The notes: generated by a model not told the origin, from the letters alone. A stretch of DNA of 6,149 nucleotides from an uncultured Bacteroidales bacterium (GCA_947367415.1 CANBEE010000168.1:1-6149); one strand, 5' to 3'. Counted from the first letter of the stretch, positions 1 through 5,994 are shown. Made by a program: numbers and translations.

Positions 1-1158
1 ATGCGCGAGTATGAAAGTACTCTCGACCCTCGCAATAGCTATACGAGCCATTTGGTGGGCAACAGCCACATCATCACGCCGATGCTACAATACTTCAAGA
101 AAAACGAGCGAGGCAAGTGGAACGCTTATGCCCGATTCCCCATAACCCTGTCAGCCCGCAACCTTGCCTACAGTAGAGGAGAGGTAGACACGCTCATCCA
201 TCATCGCACTACATTGTTCGGCATCAGTGGCAACTATATTACTTGGGAGAGTTTGGACAAGAAATACAAGGTATTTGCCTCGTATAATATACATTCCTCA
301 TTGCCCGACTTGATTAATATGGTAGACATGTATGATGACACCGACCCCTTGAACATCAAGGTGGGGAATAGTGATTTGAAGAATGCATATACACATACTG
401 TACGAATCGTTGGTTCGAAACAGTTGCACGAAAAGGGAATGGTACACAGTGCGCAGTTTGACTACAAGTCAACAAGCAACGCATTTGCCGTATCCAATAT
501 GTATGACAGGGAAACCGGCGTGCGCACCAGCAAGACCTACAATGTCAACGGGAACTGGAGCAGCGATGCTGGCTACGGATTCATGGCTATGCTCGGAAAG
601 AACAAGCGCACCATATTCGTCTCTACGACACAGGGAACATTCAGGCAAAGCGTCGACCTTGTAGGTACTACCGCAATGAACCGATTGGAGCAAAGCACTG
701 TACACACGATGGCAATGCAGGAAAAGCTATCATTGGAGTACAAGCGCGAGATGTATAACATAAAGCTGAAAGCCAATGGAAAGTGGAGCAACGTGAGCAG
801 CAAACGAGACGGCTTCGCTACGCTCAATATCTTTGACGTAGATTATGGAGTCTCGTCCACTATGACACTCCCCTATAAGATAGGGCTCACCACAGACTTT
901 ACTGTCTACACACGCCGTGGATACAACGACGAGATGTTCAACACCGACCAGTTCGTATGGAACGCCCGCCTGACGAAGAGCATCATGAAAGGCAATCTGG
1001 TATTTATGCTCGACGGCTATGACCTGCTGGGCAGCCTCAGCAACATAACCTATTCAATCAATGCGCAGGGGCGTACCGAAGTAAGAAGGAACGTATTGCC
1101 TCGATATGCTATGCTGCACGTGCAGTATAAATTTAATAAACAACCGAAGAAAAAATAG
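1..1158 (+). CDS. Outer-membrane beta-barrel protein (TonB-dependent-receptor-like, PF14905 type), C-terminal part
   Basis: The 385 visible residues are the C-terminal barrel of a large outer-membrane protein of the kind Bacteroidetes use as TonB-dependent receptors or related transporters. The sequence is dominated by alternating, aromatic-rich beta strands. Residues 115-134 carry the 'DPLNI-VGN-DLKNAY-H' pattern typical of the OMP_b-brl_3 family, normally written DPL-I--GNP-LK. The last strand ends in an aromatic-terminated 'VQYKF', as expected for an outer-membrane barrel signal, followed by a lysine-rich tail. Relatives are usually about 700-950 residues long with an N-terminal carboxypeptidase-like and plug region, so roughly half is missing. 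The ATG at base 1 is probably an internal methionine met by chance at the window edge, not the true start. Substrate cannot be told. Stop is TAG at 1156-1158. It is separated from the next gene by an ECF-type promoter, so it is probably not in that operon. Confidence 0.85.
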   Translation: MREYESTLDPRNSYTSHLVGNSHIITPMLQYFKKNERGKWNAYARFPITLSARNLAYSRGEVDTLIHHRTTLFGISGNYITWESLDKKYKVFASYNIHSSLPDLINMVDMYDDTDPLNIKVGNSDLKNAYTHTVRIVGSKQLHEKGMVHSAQFDYKSTSNAFAVSNMYDRETGVRTSKTYNVNGNWSSDAGYGFMAMLGKNKRTIFVSTTQGTFRQSVDLVGTTAMNRLEQSTVHTMAMQEKLSLEYKREMYNIKLKANGKWSNVSSKRDGFATLNIFDVDYGVSSTMTLPYKIGLTTDFTVYTRRGYNDEMFNTDQFVWNARLTKSIMKGNLVFMLDGYDLLGSLSNITYSINAQGRTEVRRNVLPRYAMLHVQYKFNKQPKKK

Positions 1159-1187
1159 CCTGTGTGAAGAAAAAAGTTTACCTTCGT

Positions 1188-1215
1188 GTAACCTTTGGCA
1201 AGTTAGGTTGTCTAA
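1188..1215 (+). promoter_or_regulatory. Probable ECF sigma factor promoter
   Basis: GTAACC at 1188-1193 (-35 type, with the AAC core typical of ECF promoters) is followed after exactly 16 bases by GTCTAA at 1210-1215 (-10 type, GTC core). From memory, the pair GTAACC / GTCTAA resembles leaders in front of ECF-controlled genes in Bacteroidetes. Transcription would start near 1218-1222, leaving a leader of about 55 bases before the ATG at 1276. The natural candidate regulator is the ECF-like sigma encoded at 2076-2621, but that link is inferred. Confidence 0.6.
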
Positions 1216-1275
1216 TTGACGGTGACACCAACAAGAACGAACAAAATGAACAAACAAACTAAAACAACGAACGAT

Positions 1276-1962
1276 ATGAAAAAGTTTTTCAAAGTGCTGC
1301 TACTGGCAGCGGTGGCATTGATGCCGGTGATGGGAATGGCGCAAAATCTTGATTCATCACAAGCAAAATGGGAACGCGAAATGCGTATGAGGCAGTATGA
1401 AGATTCTGTAGCTTCGGCAAGACAAGCGCAATTAGACAAGCATGCTAGGGAAATGGCATCAATAGAACAACAAGCCCAAATAACCAAGATGCGTGCAATA
1501 TGGAATGAGGACCTTTGGTTATTATTTGTTTTTGCAGGAGGTACAATTACTATCGTAGTACTATGCCTCCGCCACTCACGCCGCAAGGCCGAAGACCACA
1601 AGGAACTTATCAACAAACTCATCGACAACAACCTGCTGAACTCTACCGAACCTATCAGTAAGGAGGCTATCGAGGCACTGATGAGGCCGAGGAAGAGCGA
1701 TAAAGAACGCTATATCTTCGATGCTACATTGCTGGGAGTAGGTCTTGCAGGGGCTATCATTTGTGTCGCGGAAGATCTTCATAAGAATAGTGAGTTAGGT
1801 TTGATCTTTTTCATCTTGGCTGGCATAGGTCTACTACGCATCGTCACTCGAGCAGCATTCAGCTATTTTGAGAATAAGAATACTCAGAAGAAAGCCGCCG
1901 AGGCAGTGCGTGAGCCCAAGGTCGAGCCCATAGAAGAGGCTGAGGTGGTAGAGGAGAAGTAA
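1276..1962 (+). CDS. Envelope protein with signal peptide and three TM segments, DUF6249-like
   Basis: A 228-residue protein of unknown function. Residues 1-22 form a clear signal peptide (MKKFFK, then a hydrophobic core, then GMA before Q23). Residues 30-72 are charged and Gln/Glu/Arg-rich, likely a periplasmic coiled coil. A first membrane segment is at about 80-98, followed by a basic 'RHSRRK' stop. A cytoplasmic helical stretch with 'ELINKLIDNNLLN' (110-122) and 'ISKEAIEALM' (127-136) follows. Further segments lie at about 150-165 and 174-195. The tail (199-228) is acidic and Pro/Glu-rich. This layout matches DUF6249-type proteins, often found beside ECF sigma genes in Bacteroidetes; the family name is from memory. 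The ATG at 1276 is chosen because the signal peptide starts there. The upstream TTG at 1216 abuts the -10 element, and ATG 1246 would add ten polar residues before the signal. It may sense or transmit envelope state, but nothing proves this. Confidence 0.7.
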   Translation: MKKFFKVLLLAAVALMPVMGMAQNLDSSQAKWEREMRMRQYEDSVASARQAQLDKHAREMASIEQQAQITKMRAIWNEDLWLLFVFAGGTITIVVLCLRHSRRKAEDHKELINKLIDNNLLNSTEPISKEAIEALMRPRKSDKERYIFDATLLGVGLAGAIICVAEDLHKNSELGLIFFILAGIGLLRIVTRAAFSYFENKNTQKKAAEAVREPKVEPIEEAEVVEEK

Positions 1963-1970
1963 ATCATATT

Positions 1971-2039
1971 GTAATTCTGAGCAAAGCGAAGAATCTCTTT
2001 TTGGCACTTTTAGAGATTCTTCACTATGTTCAGAATGAC
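1971..2039. repeat. Imperfect 28-base inverted repeat (ATTCTGA...GAAGAATCTC family)
   Basis: The left arm (1971-1998) and right arm (2012-2039) match at 24 of 28 positions as an inverted repeat around a 13-base T-rich loop. The arms follow the pattern GTcATTCTGA-n-GAAGAATCTC, which I recall as a dispersed intergenic repeat in many bacterial genomes. It starts eight bases after the stop of the preceding gene, so it could act as a terminator-like or mRNA-stabilising hairpin. It lacks a clean trailing T run. Folding is read from the sequence; the family link is from memory. Confidence 0.75.
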
Positions 2040-2053
2040 AAAAGATGAAGAAC

Positions 2054-2067
2054 TTTCAATTTTCAAT
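2054..2067 (+). repeat. Two tandem TTTCAAT heptamers just before the sigma factor start
   Basis: TTTCAAT occurs twice in perfect tandem (2054-2060 and 2061-2067), ending nine bases before the GTG start at 2076. It occupies the place where a ribosome binding site would lie, and no Shine-Dalgarno-like sequence is seen. A similar seven-base periodicity with a different unit occurs at 3039-3066 and 3117-3144. Confidence 0.6.
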
Positions 2068-2075
2068 TCGATCCC

Positions 2076-2621
2076 GTGTCCACTCCCGAAGAAATACTCC
2101 TTATCTCCCGTGTGCTGCTCCTGAACGATGGGCGTGCATTCGGCCGACTGATGAAGCGGTATCTGCGCCCGGTGCGCCGCTACTTCCTCATACAGACGGG
2201 TGGCGATGAGGCGCTGAGCGATGACCTCACGCAGGAGACCTTCATCCGTGTGTGGCGCGGACTGGACAGCTACAAGCGACTCTCGGCGTTCGGCACGTGG
2301 GTGTACCGCATTGCTTTCACCACCTATCAGAACCATCTCAAGGGAGTGAAGCATCACCTGAGTCTCGACGATGAGCACGTGGCACCCGCCCTGCAGCACT
2401 TGGCCGTGGAGCCCGACTATGATGCCGAGGAGATAGCCGCCCTGCACCGCGCCATCGGAATGCTGGGCGAGGGCGAGAAGACCTGCATCACGCTCTTCTA
2501 CCTGGAGGAGATGAGCATCAAGGAGATAGCGGCCGTGACGGAGATGTCGGTCGCTGCCATCAAGACATCGCTCAGCCGCGGACGAAACCATTTACGAACC
2601 TTACTGACTGAAGAAGAATAA
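2076..2621 (+). CDS. RNA polymerase sigma factor, sigma-70 family, ECF-like
   Basis: A 181-residue two-domain sigma factor without region 3, the size expected for the ECF group. Region 2 lies at about residues 20-90. It contains 'DDLTQETFIRVWRGLDSY' (49-66), the core-RNAP-binding helix, and 'FGTWVYRIAFTTYQNHLK' (72-89), the -10 recognition helix. A variable acidic linker follows (about 95-121). Region 4 is at about 123-178. Its helix-turn-helix 'MSIKEIAAVTEMSVAAIKTSLSRGRNHLR' (146-174) should bind the -35 element. The start is GTG at 2076: the frame is closed by TGA at 2046-2048 and no ATG lies between. The leader holds only the heptamer repeat and a hairpin element, with no recognisable promoter, so expression probably comes by read-through from the promoter at 1188-1215. 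The next gene, 44 bases downstream, is a likely anti-sigma factor. Target genes are unknown; self-control through the GTAACC/GTCTAA promoter is plausible. Confidence 0.9.
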   Translation: MSTPEEILLISRVLLLNDGRAFGRLMKRYLRPVRRYFLIQTGGDEALSDDLTQETFIRVWRGLDSYKRLSAFGTWVYRIAFTTYQNHLKGVKHHLSLDDEHVAPALQHLAVEPDYDAEEIAALHRAIGMLGEGEKTCITLFYLEEMSIKEIAAVTEMSVAAIKTSLSRGRNHLRTLLTEEE

Positions 2622-2665
2622 TGTACCACCTCCCCCTCAGAGGAGAATAAAAAAAGGAAGAGAAT

Positions 2666-3040
2666 ATGAACAAGGAAGACCGACAGATAAGAGCGCTGCT
2701 ACAGAAAGCAGACACCACAAGCCGCGAGCACGAAGCCTCGCTGCACGCACGCATCATGCGCCAACTGCCCGAGCGCAACCTGCGCCGCATATACCTTGTC
2801 ATCATCTTTGCCCTGCTATGGGGAGGCGGCATAGCCCTGCTCGTCTGCTACTGGCAGCCGATAGCGGCCTCGATGCTTGCCGTGGCGTCATCGCTGCTTG
2901 ACCATACGCTCCCCTCCGTGGAGACCTTCACGACCTTTGCCCTGTGCATAGGCATCGTCGTGCTCATCGTGGTGCAGAGCCGCGATGTGATGGACGAATA
3001 CTATGAACGGGAGATTATGGGAATGATGGAGAGTTTTTGA
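2666..3040 (+). CDS. Small two-TM protein, probable anti-sigma factor (DUF5056-like)
   Basis: A 124-residue protein. Residues 1-40 are hydrophilic and helical, with the motif 'HARIMRQLPERNLRR' (27-41), which resembles the N-terminal segment of DUF5056-type proteins found after sigma genes in Bacteroidetes. Two hydrophobic stretches follow, at about 42-62 (IYLVIIF...CYW) and 88-103 (FTTFALC...VV). Between them is a loop with a short amphipathic part. The tail (104-124) is charged, ending EYYEREIMGMMESF, and probably faces the cytoplasm like the N-terminus. An AGGAAG ribosome binding site at 2655-2660, five bases from the ATG, supports the start. Position 44 bases after the sigma gene, a short cytoplasmic N-terminus and membrane anchoring all fit an anti-sigma role. 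No classic zinc-binding (ZAS) HxxxCxxC motif is present, so the assignment rests on context. The TGA stop runs into a heptamer repeat array. Confidence 0.6.
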   Translation: MNKEDRQIRALLQKADTTSREHEASLHARIMRQLPERNLRRIYLVIIFALLWGGGIALLVCYWQPIAASMLAVASSLLDHTLPSVETFTTFALCIGIVVLIVVQSRDVMDEYYEREIMGMMESF

Positions 3041-3066
3041 GTTATGAGTTATGAGTTGTGAGTTGC
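3039..3066 (+). repeat. Seven-base tandem array, four units (GAGTTAT/GAGTTGT type)
   Basis: Four consecutive heptamers are in perfect phase: GAGTTAT (3039), GAGTTAT (3046), GAGTTGT (3053), GAGTTGC (3060). The stop codon TGA of the preceding gene (3038-3040) uses the GA of the first unit. The array is the left arm of an inverted pair with 3117-3144. Confidence 0.85.
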
Positions 3067-3144
3067 ACGCACAATGCAGCTCCGCCAATCTTCTATTATC
3101 ATCCGGAGGCCAATTCAAAACTCAAGACTCACAACTCATAACTC
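3046..3144. terminator. Possible bidirectional hairpin between convergent genes
   Basis: The two 18-base arms (3046-3063 and 3127-3144) can pair around a 63-base loop. The loop holds a smaller stem, CTCCG (3080-3084) with CGGAG (3104-3108). The element sits exactly where two convergent genes end, which suits a shared transcription end or mRNA 3' protection. The stem is AT-rich with no T run after it, so it is not a classical intrinsic terminator. Confidence 0.35.
3117..3144 (-). repeat. Seven-base tandem array, four units, inverted copy
   Basis: Read on the - strand, four phased heptamers occur: GAGTTAT (3144-3138), GAGTTGT (3137-3131), GAGTCTT (3130-3124), GAGTTTT (3123-3117). Bases 3127-3144 are the exact reverse complement of 3046-3063 (18 of 18). 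The last six sense codons and the TGA stop of the GH3-family gene are made of this array. Confidence 0.85.
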
Positions 3145-4636
3145 TCAACATTTCCTCAATGATGTCGCGCGAGTTGCTCAGGCGAGGTATCTTGTGCTGG
3201 CCGCCCAGCTTGCCCTTTTCCTTGAGCCAAGCATCGAAGAGACCCTTGCGGGCGGGGATTATCTCAAGCTCCTGCAGGGTGATATCCTTGTAGCGCTTGG
3301 CCTCGTAGTCGGAGTTGATGGTCTGCAGGGCTTGGTCGAGCAGACGGGCGAAGGCGCTGAGGTCGGCAGGGGGTGTGGCAAACTCGATGAGCCACTGGTG
3401 ACGGCACTTGGCGTTGCCATCCATGAAGACGGGCGCGGCGGTGTACTCCTTGACCTGTGCACCGGTGGCCTCGCAGGCCTTGCGTAGGCCCTTCTCAGCA
3501 TTATCTACCACGAGCTCTTCGCCAAAGGCGTTGATGAAGTGCTTGGTGCGGCCGGTGATGATAAACTTATAGGGATTCTTCTGGGTAAACTTCACCGTGT
3601 CGCCGATGATGTAGCGCCACAGGCCGCACGAGGTGCTGATGACCATGGCATAGTTGCGTCCTGGCTCCACGCCCCAGAGGGGTACGATGGTGGGATTCTC
3701 CTTGCCAAACTCGTCCATGGGGATGAACTCGTAGAACACACCGTAGTCGAGCATCAACAGCATGGCAGGGTCGGAGAGGTCGCTCTGCAAGCCGAAGAAT
3801 CCCTCGCTGGCGTTGTAAGTCTCCATATAATGCATGCGGTCGGTGGGTATGAGCTGCTTGTACTGCTCGCGGTAAGGCGTAAAGGCCACGCCGCCATGGA
3901 AGAAGACCTCGAGGTGGGGCCACAGCTGGCAGAGGTTGTCCTTACCGGTGATCTCGAGCGTACGCTTGAGCACAGCCATCATCCAGGAGGGCACACCGGA
4001 GAGGTTCGTGATGTTGCAATCCTTGATATACTGGGCTATGCGCTCCATCTTCTCCTCGAAGTCGCTCAGCAGGGCAATCTCTTTGCTGGGCACACGGAAG
4101 AGGTTGATGAAGGGACTGACATTCTCTATGAGGATGGCGCTGAGGTCGCCCACGAGGCTGTGGGGCAGGTTGTAGTTGGGGGCATGGCTGCCACCGAGGA
4201 TGAGCGCCTTGCCGCTGAACATGCGGCTCTGCGGGTTGCTGCGGAGGTAGAGGGCCACGGAGTCGGTGCCGCCACGGTAGTGGAGGTCGTCGAGGCCATC
4301 CTGCGATACGGGAATAAACTTGCTCTTGTCGTTGGTAGTGCCCGATGACTTGGCATACCATTTCACGCGTCCGGGCCACAGGATGTCGCTCTCTCCATGG
4401 CGCATACGGTCAATGTAGCCCTTCAGTCCCTCGTAGTCGGAGATGGGCACGCGGGCGGCAAACTGCTCGTAGTCGCGGATATTGTCATAGCCATAGAGAG
4501 TGCCCCACTCGGTGTGGCGGCTCTTGCTGATAAGGCGTGAGAGGGCGCGGCGCTGTATCGCCTCGGCCTGGGTATCGTATTGGTCAATCTTGTGCTGTCT
4601 GAACTTTAAGGCAGTACCAATCAGTTTGGTTTGCAT
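3122..4636 (-). CDS. GH3 auxin-responsive promoter family protein (adenylate-forming acyl-amido synthetase-like)
   Basis: A 504-residue protein of the GH3 family, part of the ANL adenylate-forming superfamily. Plant members join amino acids to acyl hormones such as auxin or jasmonate through an acyl-AMP intermediate; the bacterial role is not settled. Three ATP/AMP-binding motifs are visible: 'SSGTT' at 97-101, 'YNASEGFFG' at 274-282 and 'YIIGD' at 342-346. The hinge-like 'GRTKHFINAFGEEL' (362-375) precedes the C-terminal lid domain, and all core motifs look intact. Length fits bacterial homologues (about 500). Start: ATG at 4636 gives MQTKLIGTAL. The frame also extends to a GTG at 4660, but that overlaps a -7 promoter-like element (4660-4667). 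The last residues (RVMSCES) are encoded by the heptamer array and are probably not part of the ancestral protein. The gene follows rnc after 117 bases and seems to have its own promoter. Confidence 0.88.
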   Translation of the reverse strand: MQTKLIGTALKFRQHKIDQYDTQAEAIQRRALSRLISKSRHTEWGTLYGYDNIRDYEQFAARVPISDYEGLKGYIDRMRHGESDILWPGRVKWYAKSSGTTNDKSKFIPVSQDGLDDLHYRGGTDSVALYLRSNPQSRMFSGKALILGGSHAPNYNLPHSLVGDLSAILIENVSPFINLFRVPSKEIALLSDFEEKMERIAQYIKDCNITNLSGVPSWMMAVLKRTLEITGKDNLCQLWPHLEVFFHGGVAFTPYREQYKQLIPTDRMHYMETYNASEGFFGLQSDLSDPAMLLMLDYGVFYEFIPMDEFGKENPTIVPLWGVEPGRNYAMVISTSCGLWRYIIGDTVKFTQKNPYKFIITGRTKHFINAFGEELVVDNAEKGLRKACEATGAQVKEYTAAPVFMDGNAKCRHQWLIEFATPPADLSAFARLLDQALQTINSDYEAKRYKDITLQELEIIPARKGLFDAWLKEKGKLGGQHKIPRLSNSRDIIEEMLRVMSCES

Positions 4637-4659
4637 TATCCTATATCTAAAAAAACGCA

Positions 4660-4667
4660 CAAAAGTA
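4660..4667 (-). promoter_or_regulatory. Bacteroides-type -7 element before the GH3-family gene
   Basis: TACTTTTG on the - strand matches the Bacteroidetes housekeeping -7 consensus TAnnTTTG exactly. It lies 23 bases before the ATG at 4636. No good -33 TTTG is found at the normal 19-21-base distance, so confidence is limited. The rest of the 117-base gap to rnc (4668-4753) is AT-rich and shows no clear terminator. Confidence 0.4.
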
Positions 4668-4753
4668 GTGTAAACTTTTGGAATGGAGCGACTACGGATG
4701 CAAATTATAATAAATTATAACATATCGTAACATCCCGAAAACATCGCTTGAAA

Positions 4754-5614
4754 CTAAGCCTCGGCCGTAGATGTCGCTATTGGCTCGGAAGATGCTTCGG
4801 GGATTTGTTCCTGCACCTCCTCGGTAGGTGTCGCTACGGGGGCTGTACGCGCATCAAAGTGCTCTACGGCTTTCCTGTACAGCTCGTCTCTCTTGCGTAT
4901 ATGGCGCATGGCCTCCTTGGCGGCAAGCTGCTGGCTCTCCTTCTTGGAATATCCGAAGCCGATGCCAAACTCCATGCCCTCGATGCATACGCGACTGCGG
5001 AAGGTGGGACTGTTGGTGCCTACGGTATTCTCATCTACAAGCTCAAACACGACGGCAAACTGCGTCTTCTGGCTCCACTCGATGAGCTTGCTCTTGAAGT
5101 TGTCGTCCTCCTTGGCTACCTGCTTGAGGTCGATGTGCTTGCCTATGAGGCGATGCTTGAAGAAGCGGTAGCACCAGGCATAGCCACGGTCGAGGTAGAT
5201 GGCGCCCACCAGTGCCTCGAAGGCGTTGCCGGGGATAAAGCTGTTGTGGGTGCGGTTGATATGGGTCGACTGTATGAGGTCGACAAGCCCCGTCTCCTTG
5301 GCAATGCGGTTGAGACTGCTGCGTTGCACAATCTTGCTGCGCACAGAGGTGAGGAAGCCCTCTTTCTTGCCTGGAAACGTATGATAGAGGATATCGCTCA
5401 CCACAGCCTCGATGATGGCATCGCCCAGGTATTCGAGCCGTTCATTGTCTTTCTTCTGCTCACCTTGGCGGTGGTAGTTGAGCGAACGGTGCATGAGCGC
5501 CTCACGATAGACAGAGACCTCGCGAGGATAGAATCCCAGGATACGGCGCAGCTTGCGACGAAACTCCTTGTCGTTGCTGAAGAGGTAATGTATGTAATCG
5601 ACCAGGCGATGCAT
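4754..5614 (-). CDS. rnc: Ribonuclease III
   Basis: A 286-residue RNase III, the endonuclease that cuts double-stranded RNA in rRNA precursors, mRNAs and sRNA duplexes. The catalytic domain covers about 17-160. The signature 'NERLEYLGD' (57-65) supplies the acidic residues E58, E61 and D65. The second metal-binding segment is 'GNAFEALVGAIYLD' (129-142), with E133. The double-stranded-RNA-binding domain is at about 172-241, from 'NFKSKLIEW' through 'GYSKKESQQLAAKEA'. N130 stands where the E. coli enzyme has Asp114; Asn here is, from memory, usual in Bacteroidetes. A low-complexity tail of about 30 residues rich in Ala, Pro, Thr and Glu (257-286) follows the RNA-binding domain. ATG 5614 is the only reasonable start: the frame upstream reaches a stop with no other start codon. 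The gene follows acpP after a terminator, and fabF, commonly between them in Bacteroidales, is absent. Confidence 0.96.
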   Translation of the reverse strand: MHRLVDYIHYLFSNDKEFRRKLRRILGFYPREVSVYREALMHRSLNYHRQGEQKKDNERLEYLGDAIIEAVVSDILYHTFPGKKEGFLTSVRSKIVQRSSLNRIAKETGLVDLIQSTHINRTHNSFIPGNAFEALVGAIYLDRGYAWCYRFFKHRLIGKHIDLKQVAKEDDNFKSKLIEWSQKTQFAVVFELVDENTVGTNSPTFRSRVCIEGMEFGIGFGYSKKESQQLAAKEAMRHIRKRDELYRKAVEHFDARTAPVATPTEEVQEQIPEASSEPIATSTAEA

Positions 5615-5650
5615 AAGGAAGAGACTGTTGACTAGTATATATTATAATAG

Positions 5651-5694
5651 AAAAAGTCGTATAATCGGGTTTTGACCAATTAATACGACTTTTT
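5651..5694 (-). terminator. Intrinsic terminator after acpP (likely works in both directions)
   Basis: Perfect 12-base arms AAAAAGTCGTAT (5651-5662) and ATACGACTTTTT (5683-5694) enclose an inner helix, including GGT/ACC around a TTTG loop (68-77 of 5600s). T5 runs lie at the 3' side on both strands. On the - strand it starts 24 bases after the acpP stop and ends about 36 bases before the rnc start, so acpP mRNA should end here and rnc needs its own promoter or read-through. Confidence 0.8.
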
Positions 5695-5717
5695 ATAGTA
5701 CTATCGCTGTACTCTAA

Positions 5718-5954
5718 TTACTTCGCGTTGTTAGCGATGTAGTCGATAGCGTCCTGTACGGTAGCGATCTTCTCAGCCTGATCATCGGGAATTGACATAC
5801 CGAATTCCTTCTCCAACTCCATGATCAACTCTACTGTATCCAAAGAATCTGCACCGAGATCGTTTGTGAAGCTTGCATTGGGAGTTACTTCTGACTCATC
5901 TACACCAAGCTTATCTACGATAATAGCCTTTACTCTTGCTTCAATTTCTGCCAT
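5718..5954 (-). CDS. acpP: Acyl carrier protein
   Basis: A 78-residue acidic protein, the usual acyl carrier protein size. It carries growing fatty-acyl chains as thioesters on a 4'-phosphopantetheine arm for type II fatty acid synthesis in the cytoplasm. The attachment motif 'GADSLDTVELIMELE' (34-48) is intact, with Ser37 as the modified residue and the following helix II acidic as in partner-binding ACPs. The start is MAEIEARVKAII with an A/T-rich leader and no strong Shine-Dalgarno, as usual in this phylum. A promoter-like pair lies at 5995-6026 and terminators lie on both sides, so it seems to be a single-gene transcript. Its codons are A/T-richer than those of rnc and the GH3 gene beside it (25 of 60 G+C in bases 5821-5880), which may reflect high expression. 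Confidence 0.97.
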   Translation of the reverse strand: MAEIEARVKAIIVDKLGVDESEVTPNASFTNDLGADSLDTVELIMELEKEFGMSIPDDQAEKIATVQDAIDYIANNAK

Positions 5955-5994
5955 AATAGTAATGTTTTTAATGAATAAATAACTTAAAGCGATA

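Noticed and set aside
1161..1190. Possible terminator hairpin after the barrel gene (TGTGTGAAG with CTTCGTGTA)
   Set aside because: The stem needs four G-U pairs and has no T run after it; the right half overlaps the -35 element.
1216..1275. Upstream TTG (1216) or ATG (1246) start for the DUF6249-like gene
   Set aside because: TTG 1216 directly abuts the -10 element and would lie before or at the transcription start. ATG 1246 would place ten polar residues before a normal signal peptide. ATG 1276 fits best.
2010..2591. 193-residue open frame on the - strand opposite the sigma factor
   Set aside because: It mirrors the sigma gene and runs through the hairpin repeat; no family features.
2629..2646. 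Small CTCC/GGAG hairpin between the sigma and membrane protein genes
   Set aside because: Only four or five pairs, with no T run; too weak to call a terminator or attenuator.
3539..4348. 269-residue open frame on the + strand opposite the GH3-family gene
   Set aside because: Antisense shadow of a conserved G+C-rich gene; no domain, and no promoter or ribosome binding site seen.
4637..4660. GTG start at 4660 for the GH3-family gene
   Set aside because: It overlaps the TACTTTTG promoter element and adds eight residues (MRFFRYRI) that do not look like the family N-terminus.
4748..5635. 295-residue open frame on the + strand opposite rnc
   Set aside because: It is the antisense of a clear RNase III gene. 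Its Leu/Val/Ala/Glu-rich composition follows from rnc codon bias and no domain is recognisable.
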